From Paraburkholderia sp. CNPSo 3272 (lineage in GTDB: Bacteria; Pseudomonadota; Gammaproteobacteria; Burkholderiales; Burkholderiaceae), in the NCBI RefSeq assembly GCF_024206495.1, contig NZ_JAMBPQ010000003.1:186001-250000 (forward strand): 64,000 bases of DNA, in the 5' to 3' direction. The translations under genes were made by a program, and so were the position numbers. Of the stretch, positions 20,301-28,774 are shown piece by piece (positions within the stretch are counted from its first letter, which is position 1; each line of letters opens with the position of its first letter). The notes below the pieces were generated by a model. It had not been told where the DNA came from, ran no database searches, and was given only the letters and a program-made list of their open reading frames with translations.

Positions 20301-20778
20301 GACCGCAAGCCGCCTGCTCAAATGGGCAACGGATCGTTATCGCGACCAGAAGCAGGGGCCGATGCTGCGTCGCGCGGGTGAAATATTCAGTGGACTCACG
20401 CTCGGTGATTTCGCGAGGCTCGTGGTGGACAACGAACGCAATCCGCCCGCGTTGCATGCGCGCCGCAGCGACGGCAAAACCGTGGAAGTGAGTGGAATGA
20501 GTGAAGGCACGCGCGATCAGCTTTTTCTCGCGCTGCGCATCGCGGCCCTCGAATTGCAGCTGGTGAGCAAGGCGGCGCTCCCTTTCGTGGCCGACGATCT
20601 CTTCATCAATTTCGACGACGAGCGAGCAAAGGCCGGTTTCGCGGCATTACGGAATCTCTCCGCGAAAACCCAGGTGTTGTTTCTCACGCACCACGATCAC
20701 CTTTTGCCCATGATCCGCGAGATTTTTGGCGCGCGGGTCAACATTGTCGAATTGCAGCGTACGCCTGTCCTCGCGTAG
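17308..20778 (+). CDS. yhaN: SMC-like ATPase, YhaN/SbcC-like
   Basis: A 1156-residue ABC-type ATPase with a long central coiled coil rich in Ala, Glu and Arg. The N-terminus carries Walker A GPNEAGKST (33-41). The C-terminus carries the signature-like MSEGTRDQLFLALRIAALE and Walker B PFVADDLFINFDDERA. YhaN proteins pair with YhaO as Rad50 pairs with Mre11. The AAA_27-type N-terminus (GKSTVRTAVSELLFGM and FEQMFGLDHARLVEGG) fits this group. The GTG start follows the yhaO stop by 3 bp, with a GGGAGA site. Confidence 0.88.
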   Translation: MRLKQLDLIKYGKFTDTTLPFPHAAHDFHVIVGPNEAGKSTVRTAVSELLFGMRLQTPLDFLHNTPELRIGGVLENDAAERRFHRARGRNSLRTPQDDKLPEDFLAAFLDGTSKEFFEQMFGLDHARLVEGGRSILDASDKLGQVLFESAVGVGRLGPVREELESRAAELWAPRRSGSAYAQAETSFAEATSELKAAQVRTRDWVEKKDALEAVEQAIERLRAEQRSFESQRSKLERVRRLAPCIEELSLKQNELAALGEVIDLPPTAYADLLKAQADIAAERKVQEAWQADLAGKEASRDAIEPDRAALALAAEIDALDTLRGECVNHPRELLVRETEIRNYLDAAFAAAAQLGWPGDEAALRAALPGALALKTVTNLLRDHGLREQALTTAREAHDEQTRKLAQLQQQLVRLPGIDVPRALHAALDDAREFRNSVTKENALERELADAQRTVEEKRQLLGRWSKPVQALRALDLPSATRLAALQKEESERTSAVAAAREAVTAAQEEIERFELQETHFTQGNKVVTTAEVQAARTRRDSAWDEVKAARVSLADGAPAVDDAMRLADELVDAQLGTSQAAATLQNLRQQVETARANAQRKLAALSERERELKAFRNSWTQSAIDAQLPGMPLADMGAWLANREAALNAQSESDRRASEFEARRAARIAAHAALLEALRPVAQANEDDALTTLIGMAETVVQSAQKSAVQREGLETQIRDAERASEAAQSRLKIEQDAYAKWQTQWREALAQANLGARAATLAAAEGAIELANAIAAAFSDAEVPRNRIRAICTQLTILAADARRLAEALAPEWPASGDGIDVARQLAARLATARETAKSLAQADADVQVARMRVADAAAAVAGAQARIEPILKLAGVNEIDAALPLAERSDVRRALSKAISAARDTLVREGDGLAQEAIEAEIAEQHITEVPALLATVNQKREAGDRALSECLQQQVSAKQAFDAINGQANAALAEAKRQEALSAMGDAAEQYLEAATASRLLKWATDRYRDQKQGPMLRRAGEIFSGLTLGDFARLVVDNERNPPALHARRSDGKTVEVSGMSEGTRDQLFLALRIAALELQLVSKAALPFVADDLFINFDDERAKAGFAALRNLSAKTQVLFLTHHDHLLPMIREIFGARVNIVELQRTPVLA

Positions 20779-21012
20779 CGGTGCGAATGTTTTCTCAATG
20801 GAAATTCATGGAGACTTTGTTTGCGGAACGATCAATAGTCCGATCAGGAAACATGTTTTCCACTACAAAACATTCGTTTAAATTTGCCACCATGCGTGAT
20901 TTGACTTCATAATCACCCTGTCTTTCGCGACGCCCCGGCCGACAAGATCGCAATTCGATCGGCCAGTGATGGTTGAAGGGTGTCCGTAAAAACCGTGAAT
21001 AAGGAGGTGTGA

Positions 21013-21525
21013 ATGGTCACCCTGGATGCAATTCAATCGAAGATCGCAAAGCTGCAAAAGCAGGCCGAATCGATCGTGGAAAAACAAGCGTCGGTCGGTC
21101 TCACGAAAATTCGCGATCTGATGGCCAGACACGGCCTGAGCGTGGCCGACATCGACCGCTTCGTCGGCAAGAAACGCGGCCGCAAGCCTGGCAAAGGCGT
21201 CAAAGCCGCAGGTCCAAAGCGCACCGTTGCGGCCAAATATGCCGATCCGAAAACGGGCGCCACGTGGACCGGCCGCGGCCGTGCGCCGGCATGGATTCGC
21301 GACGTGAAAGACCGTTCGAAATTCCTGATCGACGGCAGCGCGGCAAAGACCGCTAGCAACGCCGCGCGCAAACCGCGCGCCAATGCCGCCGCGGTGAAAA
21401 AGACCGCGGCGAAGCGCGCTAAGGCCGCGCCCGCGAAGAAAGCGGCACCCGCAAAGCGGGCGGGGCGTAAAACGGCAGGCCGTCGAGCCGGCGCGAAGTC
21501 GGCACAAGCCGCAGCGGCTGCTTAA
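21013..21525 (+). CDS. H-NS family nucleoid protein with basic C-terminal tail
   Basis: A 170-residue protein. The N-terminal coiled-coil oligomerisation segment (LDAIQSKIAKLQKQAESIVE) is followed by a linker and the H-NS DNA-binding core TWTGRGRAPAWI (84-95). Residues from about 108 form an AAKK/AAPAKK-rich tail like eukaryotic H1 tails. Burkholderiales H-NS paralogues of this length are known (Bph3/BpH3 group). It silences AT-rich foreign DNA, which may matter for the island at 44-64 kb. GGAGGTG sits before the ATG. Confidence 0.9.
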   Translation: MVTLDAIQSKIAKLQKQAESIVEKQASVGLTKIRDLMARHGLSVADIDRFVGKKRGRKPGKGVKAAGPKRTVAAKYADPKTGATWTGRGRAPAWIRDVKDRSKFLIDGSAAKTASNAARKPRANAAAVKKTAAKRAKAAPAKKAAPAKRAGRKTAGRRAGAKSAQAAAAA

Positions 21526-21649
21526 TAAAGTCGCTGAAAAAAGCGCATAAGCGAAATTCGCTTGCGAACCGGTGGCCGCGCCGGCGTTTCGACGCCCGCG
21601 GCCACTTTCACATGAGCGGCGCGAAACGACGCGCGCCCATTGCCCCGAA

Positions 21650-22456
21650 ATGTCACCGATGTCCGGCCTTTCTTTTTCCTCGGGTCTTCTCGCGCCCCAT
21701 CTGCAATCGCTCGACGTACTTCAATTGCTCGGCATTGCGATTGCGCTCGTGCTGGGTGGCATGGTGAAGGGCGTGACGGGCATCGGCGTGCCGCTAGTGG
21801 CCATGCCCATCGTCACGTATTTTTTGCCGGTCAAGGAAGCGGTGCTGCTGCTGTCCATGCCGATCATTCTCGGCAATATTCCGCAGGCGCTGGAGGGGGG
21901 CGAAATGCTATCCACCGTGCGCAATATCGCGGCGCCGTTAATTGGCACCGTGATCGGCAATGTGATTGGGGTTTCCGTCCTGATCGCGCTGGAGCCGCAT
22001 CACGCCCAGGCGGCCTCGGGCGTCGCGTTGATCGTGGCGGCGTTGCTGTTGCTCGTCTCGCCGCGTTTCAAACTCGCGCCTGCACTCGCGCGGCCAGTGG
22101 GTTTCGCGCTCGGCTTTGGGGCCGCGCTCATGGAGAGCATTGCCGCCGTGCCGGGCCCGTTGCTCGCCATGTATCTGATCGCGTCGGGCGCCACGGGCCG
22201 CGCCTTTACGAAACAGATCGCGATCATTCTCGTCGTTTCGGTCATCACGCTCATCACGACGTTCAGCCACGGCGCGCACGCCAATCTCGTCGATCTCGCG
22301 ATTTCGGCGGCGGCCAGCGTGCCCGCCATCGCGGGCATGCTGCTCATTCGACCGTTGCGCGACAGAATGCATCCGCTCGCGTTTCGCGTGGTCGTGCTCG
22401 TGTGCGTGCTGGCCGCAGCCGTACAGATGATCGTCAAATCGCACGTCCTGTTTTGA
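21650..22456 (+). CDS. TauE/SafE family permease (sulfite/anion exporter type)
   Basis: A protein of about 268 residues with eight or so hydrophobic segments. It has the TauE/SafE pattern of two related halves, each opening with a glycine-rich motif (VLGGMVKGVTGIGVPLVAMP and FALGFGAALMESIAAVPGP). Such permeases move sulfite, sulfoacetate or other organic anions. The start is uncertain: ATGs at 21650 and 21659 are both plausible and neither has a strong ribosome site. It converges with the MFS gene that follows, with only 12 bp between the stops. The substrate is unknown. Confidence 0.8.
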   Translation: MSPMSGLSFSSGLLAPHLQSLDVLQLLGIAIALVLGGMVKGVTGIGVPLVAMPIVTYFLPVKEAVLLLSMPIILGNIPQALEGGEMLSTVRNIAAPLIGTVIGNVIGVSVLIALEPHHAQAASGVALIVAALLLLVSPRFKLAPALARPVGFALGFGAALMESIAAVPGPLLAMYLIASGATGRAFTKQIAIILVVSVITLITTFSHGAHANLVDLAISAAASVPAIAGMLLIRPLRDRMHPLAFRVVVLVCVLAAAVQMIVKSHVLF

Positions 22457-22468
22457 CGATCACCTGAC

Positions 22469-23866
22469 TCAATGGCTGATCGCTTCTAGAGAGAGCCCGC
22501 GCGTCACCGGCCCAAGCAGAATCATCACGATGCCCACGACCATCGAAGCGCCAATGAACACGGCGACACCAGGCACACCGTAATGATGGAGCAGGATGCC
22601 GATGGCGAGCCCCGCGAACGCGGCGGCAATGCGGCTCCACGAATACACGAAGCCGACGGCGCGGGCGCGGATACGCGTAGGGTAAAGCTCGGCCTGATAA
22701 CCGTGATAGGCGTAGGACATCACGTTCGAGGCGAGCGTGAACAGCACGCCCAGTACGATCAGCACCCACGGCTGCGTGGCTTGCGCAAATAGCGTAATCA
22801 CGATCGCCATGATGAGGAGGCCGCCGACGATCTGCGTCTTGCGCTCCAGCTTGTCGGCGAACCACACGCCAATCAGCGGTCCGAACGGATTGGCGATGGC
22901 AATCACAAAGGCGTACGCAAGACTTTGCGTGATATGGACGCCACGGGCGATAAGCAGCGTCGGCACCCATGCGGCGAAGCCGTAAAAGCCGATCACCTGC
23001 GCCATGTTGAAAATCGACAGGATCACCGTGCGCCGCGAATACGGCGCACGCAATATTTCGCCAAGCGAGCCGCGCCCGGCCTTTTCAAGCGAGATCGTCC
23101 CGAGCGGCGGCAAAGCCGTGCCCGTTTCGGCGGCGACGCGCCGCTCGATGTCGGCAACGATGCGTTCCGCTTCGTCCTCACGGCCATTGCGCGCGAGCCA
23201 GCGCGGGCTTTCGGGAATGCTGCGGCGCAGGAACCATACCACCACCGCGCCCACCGAGCCGATCAGGATCACCACGCGCCAGTAGTCGAGGCCAATAGGA
23301 TGCGAGTCCTTGAGGATATAGGCGAGAAACGCGACTACGGGCACCACGCTGAACGTGATGAACTGGTTGACCGCATAGGCGCGGCCGCGCTCCCCGCTCG
23401 GGATCAACTCGGAAATGTACGTGTCGATGGTCACGAGCTCGATGCCAATGCCGATGCCGGCAATGAAGCGCCAGATATTGAGCGCCTGGCCGCTCGTCTG
23501 AAACGCCATGATCGCCGTGCAGACGATGTACCAGATCAGCGACCACGTGAAGATCATGCGCCGCCCGAACCGGTCGGCGACCTGGCCAAACGCGAGCGCA
23601 CCGACCCAAAGCCCCGCGAAGGTCGAGAACACGAAGGTGCCGAAGCCGGCCACCTTGAGCGGCCCGAGTGCGGAAAAGAAGCCGAGAGATTCCGGCGTGA
23701 AAAGACCCGAGTGCACCATGCCGGGCGCGACATAGCCCGTGAAGAAGAGGTCGTAAAACTCGAATACACCGCCGAGCGACAGCAGAATCACCATCGACCA
23801 GACTGTGCGCGACGGCGGCAGCCGGTCGAAGCGGGCGGCAATTTCCGCCGATTTTTCAATGGACAT
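22469..23866 (-). CDS. MFS transporter, metabolite:H+ symporter type
   Basis: A 465-residue protein with twelve membrane segments. Loop motifs are GQVADRFGRRMIFTWSL and SIPESPRWLARNGREDEAER, the latter typical of the sugar-porter and metabolite:H+ symporter groups (NiaP, BenK-like). The N-terminus (FEFYDLFFTGYVAPGMV) resembles members that carry aromatic or nicotinate-like acids. It is monocistronic. An inverted repeat 60-90 bp upstream may be its operator. Confidence 0.83.
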   Translation of the reverse strand: MSIEKSAEIAARFDRLPPSRTVWSMVILLSLGGVFEFYDLFFTGYVAPGMVHSGLFTPESLGFFSALGPLKVAGFGTFVFSTFAGLWVGALAFGQVADRFGRRMIFTWSLIWYIVCTAIMAFQTSGQALNIWRFIAGIGIGIELVTIDTYISELIPSGERGRAYAVNQFITFSVVPVVAFLAYILKDSHPIGLDYWRVVILIGSVGAVVVWFLRRSIPESPRWLARNGREDEAERIVADIERRVAAETGTALPPLGTISLEKAGRGSLGEILRAPYSRRTVILSIFNMAQVIGFYGFAAWVPTLLIARGVHITQSLAYAFVIAIANPFGPLIGVWFADKLERKTQIVGGLLIMAIVITLFAQATQPWVLIVLGVLFTLASNVMSYAYHGYQAELYPTRIRARAVGFVYSWSRIAAAFAGLAIGILLHHYGVPGVAVFIGASMVVGIVMILLGPVTRGLSLEAISH

Positions 23867-23924
23867 CCCGATTCCTCATTACATTTTGAAAGCGTGTGGG
23901 GACAAAATGTGCATGCATCGATGT

Positions 23925-23956
23925 ATTTGCATGGGTTGCGCGCGACGTATGCAAAT
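23925..23956. promoter_or_regulatory. Inverted repeat upstream of the MFS gene
   Basis: ATTTGCAT (23925-23932) and ATGCAAAT (23949-23956) are exact inverse copies with 16 bp between them. The overlapping GCATGCATCGATG adds local dyads. The position 59-90 bp before the start codon fits an operator. No regulator gene lies alongside. Confidence 0.35.
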
Positions 23957-24097
23957 GCCGATACAAGCCATAGCACGCACTTTATTGATGCATTGACATG
24001 GAAGCACCTGGTTGAAACCCAAATGCGTTGCGCTTATGGCAATGCCGCGCTTCGCAATGCCGCTCATGCAATGCGAACGGCAACGAATCGGCAGGGG

Positions 24098-25507
24098 TTA
24101 CGCGATGCTCGCGCCTGTGTGGCTCACGCGGTTGCGGCCGGCGTGCTTGGCCGCATACAACGCGGCATCGGCGGCTTCGATCAGCGCATTGGGGGACGAC
24201 GCAACGATCGCGTCGCGGGTGGCGCAGCCCGCGCTCACCGTGACGAGGCCGCCGGCGGCGGGAGAGGGAATGCCCAGTTGCTCGACGGCAGCGCGTGCGC
24301 CTTCGGCGAGCGCCGCGGCTTCATCTGCCCCGGTATCGGGCAGGACGAGCGCGAATTCTTCGCCGCCATAGCGCGCGACGAAGCCGCCCGGCGCGTGCGG
24401 CGCGCTCGCAAGCGTTGCGGCGAGCGCACCCGCTACCGCGCCGAGGCAGGCGTCGCCGTGGAGATGGCCGAAGGCGTCGTTGTAGGGCTTGAAGTGATCG
24501 ACATCGAGCATCACGAGCGAGAGCGGCTGGCCGCTACGCGCGGCGCGCTCGAAGGCCTGGTGGAACTGCTCGTCGAAATAGCTGCGATTGTAGACACGCG
24601 TGAGCGCATCGCGCGCGGAGGCGCGGATCAGCGTGGCGTGGTCTTGGGCGAGCTGGCGATAGAGCGCCGTCACTTCCCATACGAGCACGCACACGAGCAC
24701 GCCTGGCGCGAACATGCTGAACACGCGCGCGACATACCAGCCCACCGTGAAGCGCTCGATGCTGAGCGTATTGAGCGCGGCGTCGACGAGGGAGGCGAGC
24801 AGCGCCACCACGATCCACAGATCGAGCACGAGGCGCAGCCGTCCCTTGAGCAGCACGAGCGCGATGGCGATCAGGTTGAGCGCGCAAATCACGAGGCCCG
24901 CGAGATTGTTCGCGATGGCCGAGGCCGGCGAGAGAGCCGCCGTCGGCACAGCGCTCGCAACGTCGCGAAACGGCGATGCGAGATCGACGTGCGTGACGAG
25001 TACGCCGAGCAGGGCGGCGACCGCCGCCGGGCCCGCGATGAGCAGCCAGCCGCGCGCGTCGAGACGTTCGCGGGCAAACGGCGGGGCGGGCAGGCGCTTT
25101 CTCACCAGTTCGGCCACGATGACGAGCGCGGGAAAGCCTGCGTGCCAGAACACCCACATCCATGCGGCGCTATGCGGCAGCGCGCCGAGCAGCCCCGTGC
25201 GCCCGAACACGCCAGGAAACATCAACAGCTGCAGCGCGACGGTAATGGCCGTGAACGCGTAGGCGCCGCCCAGCGCGGCGAGCATGGCCACGCGCGTAGC
25301 CGCGAAACGCGCGCCCAGCAGGAACGCCGCGATGCTCGACGTGGTGAACACCGTGAGCGCGCACATCGGCATGAACGGGGCGATGCCGGGCAGCGCGTCG
25401 CGGGCATGCGGCGCCGCGAGCGCGAGCGTGAGGAGAATCGCAAACGCGCATACGCTGGCGAAGAGCGCCTGCCTGCGCGTTGCCGGACCGATCAGCAAGC
25501 CGTCCAT
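24098..25507 (-). CDS. Membrane-bound diguanylate cyclase (MASE4-type sensor + GGDEF)
   Basis: A 469-residue protein. About the first 290 residues contain eight or so hydrophobic spans (MASE-type integral membrane sensor). They are followed by a GGDEF domain with DALTRVYNRSYFDEQ, LVMLDVDHFKPYND and the active site GGEEF (about 381-385). It should make cyclic di-GMP from two GTP. The RxxD inhibitory I-site is not present at its normal position five residues before GGEEF, so product inhibition may be lost. The start MDGLL is chosen by family resemblance; a GTG 45 codons upstream is possible. Confidence 0.87.
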   Translation of the reverse strand: MDGLLIGPATRRQALFASVCAFAILLTLALAAPHARDALPGIAPFMPMCALTVFTTSSIAAFLLGARFAATRVAMLAALGGAYAFTAITVALQLLMFPGVFGRTGLLGALPHSAAWMWVFWHAGFPALVIVAELVRKRLPAPPFARERLDARGWLLIAGPAAVAALLGVLVTHVDLASPFRDVASAVPTAALSPASAIANNLAGLVICALNLIAIALVLLKGRLRLVLDLWIVVALLASLVDAALNTLSIERFTVGWYVARVFSMFAPGVLVCVLVWEVTALYRQLAQDHATLIRASARDALTRVYNRSYFDEQFHQAFERAARSGQPLSLVMLDVDHFKPYNDAFGHLHGDACLGAVAGALAATLASAPHAPGGFVARYGGEEFALVLPDTGADEAAALAEGARAAVEQLGIPSPAAGGLVTVSAGCATRDAIVASSPNALIEAADAALYAAKHAGRNRVSHTGASIA

Positions 25508-25774
25508 ATGATGACTTTTGGGTTGGTGCTCAGCTCGAGAATTGTGATCGTGGCGTGACAGCGCGAGTGGCCGCCCGCGTCCGGAAAGCAGACTCAATTG
25601 ACTGAAGGTATTGTGCTCCGAATCGGCTAAATAGTGGGGCACGGATGAACGAGCCCAGTTATATTGAGTTTCGGTTTTGAGCGCGCTACATTGGGCGCGC
25701 GAATTTCGGCGTCGCGCGATCGGTGGTCGTTACGCGCGGGCCTGTTTCATGTAATTTGCATGTAAGGATTGCTG

Positions 25775-27661
25775 ATGATGCATCGCGTATCGCGCGACCA
25801 CCGCGAAGGCTATGGCTGGCTCGGCGGTCCTGCGGGCCAGACGAGGCTTGGCTGGTCCGCGTTGGGGTTGGCTTGCGTGTTCGGCGCGCTGGCTTTCGTT
25901 TTCGCTGTGCCGTTCGATGCGCGCCTGTGCGCCGTGATGTCGAGCGCGTGCCTCAACCTGTTCATCGTCGCCTTCGGCACGCGGCTGTTGGCGGCGCGCG
26001 CGCCGGCCGGCGAACCGGTCGCGAAGACTGCGCTGCGCCTCTTGCGCCTCGCGTTCCAGCGCGATTCGGAGGCCGCCGACATGCGCGGCCTGCTGCGGTC
26101 GCTTCCGTGGCAACGGTGGATCGCGCCGCTCGCCGCGCTAGTTTCGCTTGCGTTCGCCCTCTCTGCGTGGACGTCCCCTGCTTTTGCGCCAACCGTTTCG
26201 CAACGTGAATCCGCGTCTTTTCTCGTCGCGGGAGCCGCTGCGCTCGTCGTCGCTTTCGCTGCGCTCGTGGCCGAGCGCTTTCATGCGCAGCGCGCCGCGC
26301 AGTCGCGCGAGTCCGCCGCGCTCGCGGGCCTGATGCGCGTGGTGCTCGTCGCTGCGTTGAGTATGGCGGCATCGGTCGCGGCGCTGGCTTATGCGGGCGA
26401 GCCGCTCACGTGGCTCGTGCGTATCGTCGCCCTGCTTTGTGGCGCGATTGCCGTCGAACTCGGTCTGCGTGCGCTGCTCGCTGCGCTGGGAAAGCCCGAC
26501 GAGGACCGCTTCCTGCATAGCACCATCGCGGGCGTGTTGAGCGTGCAGGCACGTCCGGTCGCCGCACTCAACGCCCAATTGCGTATGCGCTATGGCATCG
26601 ACCTGCGGCAGAACTGGGCGCTCCAGAGCTTCGTTCGCCTCCTGCCTGGGGCGCTGATGGCCATGGTGGTGGCGGGCTGGCTACTCGGCGGCGTGACGAT
26701 CCTCGGCCCCGATCAGCGCGCTGTGTACGAGCGCTTCGGCGCACCTGTCGCCGTGTGGCAGCCGGGCTTGCATGTGGGCCTGCCCTGGCCCTTCGGCCGC
26801 GCTCGCGTGATCGACAACGGCGCGGTCCATCAACTGATCGTCTCGGGCAGCGCGAACGACAGCAGCCGCGCCGCGCCTGCCGTTTCCGCCGATGGTGACA
26901 CACCCGCGCAATTGAATCGCCTCTGGGACGTGACGCACCCCTGGGAGACGACTCAGGTGATCGCGGGCACGAGCGGCGCCCAGCAGGCGTTCCAGATCGT
27001 GAGCGCCGACGTGCGGCTCGACTATCGCGTCGGCCTCACGGACGCGGCGGCGCGCGCCTCGCTCTATCGCGCCGTCGACATGGACGACACGGTGCGCTCG
27101 ATCGCGAACCGCGAGGTCGTGCGTTACCTTGCGTCGCGCACGCTGCCGTCGCTGCTCGACACGCCGCAAACGGCCATGGCCGCCGCGTTGCGCAGCGCCG
27201 TGCAGCACGAGTTGGACCGCCTTGCGAGCGGCATCGAGGTCGTGGCCGTGGTGATCGAGAGCGTGCATCCGCCCGCGGGCGCGGCCGCCGCATATCACGG
27301 CGTGCAGGCCGCGCAGATTCGCGCGCAAGCCAGCGTGGTGCAGGCGCACGGCTTCGCGGCGACTGCGCTCGGGCAAGCGCAGCAGCAGGCGATCGAGACC
27401 GTCGCGCTGGGCAGCGCGAACGCGGCGGACACGCTTGCCGCCGCGCGCGCCCAACAGATCGGCTTCGACGCCGATGTGATCGCGCAGCAGCTCGGCGGCC
27501 CGGCATTCGGTTTCGAGTATTACCTGCACAGCCTGCAAAAAGGGCTGAAAAACGCGAGCGTGACGGTGATCGACGACCGGCTCGCGAGCGGCAGCCGCGC
27601 GACGATCGATCTGCGCACGTTGAGCCCGGCCACCGCGGCTGGCATGAAGAAGGCGTGGTGA
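25775..27661 (+). CDS. SPFH-domain membrane protein with extended N-terminal membrane region (HflK-like)
   Basis: A 628-residue protein. The N-terminal half has several membrane spans in two blocks. Residues from about 290 resemble HflK/stomatin: a membrane anchor (ALMAMVVAGWLLGGVTILGP), the SPFH start DQRAVYERFGAP, and PGLHVGLPWPFGRARVIDNG. An Ala/Gln-rich helical tail follows. HflK is normally about 420 residues with one span, so this is a fused or extended form. AAGGA precedes the ATG. It is the first gene of a four-gene operon ending in a metal ATPase. Function is unknown; SPFH proteins scaffold membrane microdomains and modulate proteases such as FtsH. Confidence 0.75.
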   Translation: MMHRVSRDHREGYGWLGGPAGQTRLGWSALGLACVFGALAFVFAVPFDARLCAVMSSACLNLFIVAFGTRLLAARAPAGEPVAKTALRLLRLAFQRDSEAADMRGLLRSLPWQRWIAPLAALVSLAFALSAWTSPAFAPTVSQRESASFLVAGAAALVVAFAALVAERFHAQRAAQSRESAALAGLMRVVLVAALSMAASVAALAYAGEPLTWLVRIVALLCGAIAVELGLRALLAALGKPDEDRFLHSTIAGVLSVQARPVAALNAQLRMRYGIDLRQNWALQSFVRLLPGALMAMVVAGWLLGGVTILGPDQRAVYERFGAPVAVWQPGLHVGLPWPFGRARVIDNGAVHQLIVSGSANDSSRAAPAVSADGDTPAQLNRLWDVTHPWETTQVIAGTSGAQQAFQIVSADVRLDYRVGLTDAAARASLYRAVDMDDTVRSIANREVVRYLASRTLPSLLDTPQTAMAAALRSAVQHELDRLASGIEVVAVVIESVHPPAGAAAAYHGVQAAQIRAQASVVQAHGFAATALGQAQQQAIETVALGSANAADTLAAARAQQIGFDADVIAQQLGGPAFGFEYYLHSLQKGLKNASVTVIDDRLASGSRATIDLRTLSPATAAGMKKAW

Positions 27662-27697
27662 CCCATTACCCCATAGACAGAGCAAGGTGATTCGAAC

Positions 27698-28774
27698 GTG
27701 AGCCTTTTGCATACACACGGCGATGCGCATTCCCATCATCATCATGACCACGGCGCAGGCGGCTCCCGTGGCTCAGTTGGATTGGCGCCCGTGAATCCGC
27801 GGCGTTTCGCGCTGCGCGTGGCGTTCGCGCTGTTCTGCGTGGTCGTTGCGCTCATCGTGGCGAGCGTCGTGCAGGTACGCGAGGGCGAGGCTACCGTCGT
27901 CACGCGCTTTGGCGACCCCGTGCGCGTGCTGTTGCGGCCCGGCCTCGCGTGGCGCCTGCCCGCGCCCATCGAGGCCGCGGTGCCGGTGGACCTGCGCCTG
28001 CACACGACCTCGAGCGCTTTACAGGACGTCGGCACGCGCGATGGTTTGCGCATCATCGTGCAGGCCTATGTGGCCTGGCGCGTGCCCGCCAACGCGAACG
28101 ACATTGGCCGCTTCGTGCGCGCGGTGCGCAATGAACCCGACGAAGCCGCGCGCCAGATTCGCTCGCTGGTCGGCTCGGCCTTGCAGACCACGTCGGCCGG
28201 CTTCGATCTCGCCTCGCTCGTGAACACCGATCCATCGCAGGTCCGCATTGGCGCATTCGAAGAAGCGCTGCGCCGCCAGGTCGATGCGCAGGTGTATGCG
28301 GCCTATGGCGTGCACGTCGTGCAGGTCGGGCTCGAACGCCTTACGCTGCCTGCCGTGACGCTGGCAGCGACGGTTGATCGCATGCGCGCCGAGCGCGAGA
28401 CGGTGGCCGCGCAGCGCACGGCCGAAGGCCTGCGCGAAGCGGCCCAGATCCGCTCGGACGCCGATCGCGACGCGCGCGTGCTGATCGCCGACGCCAATGT
28501 GAAAGCCGCCGATATCGAAGCGCAATCGCGCAAGGATGCCGCGGCGATCTACGGCAAGAGCTACGCCGCCGATCCGCAGCTGTATACGATGCTGCGCTCG
28601 CTCGACACGCTCGGGACGGTTGTCAACAGCAACACGAACCTGATCCTGCGCACCGACGCCGCGCCGTTCCGCGCGCTCGTGCAGGGGCCGCCCGGGCTCG
28701 GCGCGGCCGCGGTGCCGTCGGGGCCGGTCGTTGCGCCCGCAACGAATGCGCACGCACGCGGGCACACGCCATGA
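27698..28774 (+). CDS. SPFH-domain protein with histidine-rich N-terminus (HflC/HflK-like)
   Basis: A 358-residue protein. The cytoplasmic N-terminus HTHGDAHSHHHHDHG is a likely metal-binding tag. A single membrane span (FALRVAFALFCVVVALIVA) and an SPFH domain (VREGEATVVTRFGDPV, RPGLAWRLPAPIEAAVPVDL) follow, then an Ala/Arg-rich coiled coil (AERETVAAQRTAEGLREAAQ). The His tag resembles those of metal transport proteins and fits the metal ATPase at the end of the operon. The next gene starts inside its stop codon region (4-bp overlap). Confidence 0.77.
   Translation: MSLLHTHGDAHSHHHHDHGAGGSRGSVGLAPVNPRRFALRVAFALFCVVVALIVASVVQVREGEATVVTRFGDPVRVLLRPGLAWRLPAPIEAAVPVDLRLHTTSSALQDVGTRDGLRIIVQAYVAWRVPANANDIGRFVRAVRNEPDEAARQIRSLVGSALQTTSAGFDLASLVNTDPSQVRIGAFEEALRRQVDAQVYAAYGVHVVQVGLERLTLPAVTLAATVDRMRAERETVAAQRTAEGLREAAQIRSDADRDARVLIADANVKAADIEAQSRKDAAAIYGKSYAADPQLYTMLRSLDTLGTVVNSNTNLILRTDAAPFRALVQGPPGLGAAAVPSGPVVAPATNAHARGHTP

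Noticed and set aside
18202..20457. Minus-strand frame of about 751 codons opposite yhaN
   Set aside because: It is antisense to the coiled-coil coding region. Amino-acid content mirrors the Ala/Glu codons of yhaN.
22925..25558. Very long plus-strand open frame (about 877 codons)
   Set aside because: It is antisense to the MFS and diguanylate cyclase genes. The Arg/His/Glu-rich composition is typical of a shadow frame in high-G+C DNA.
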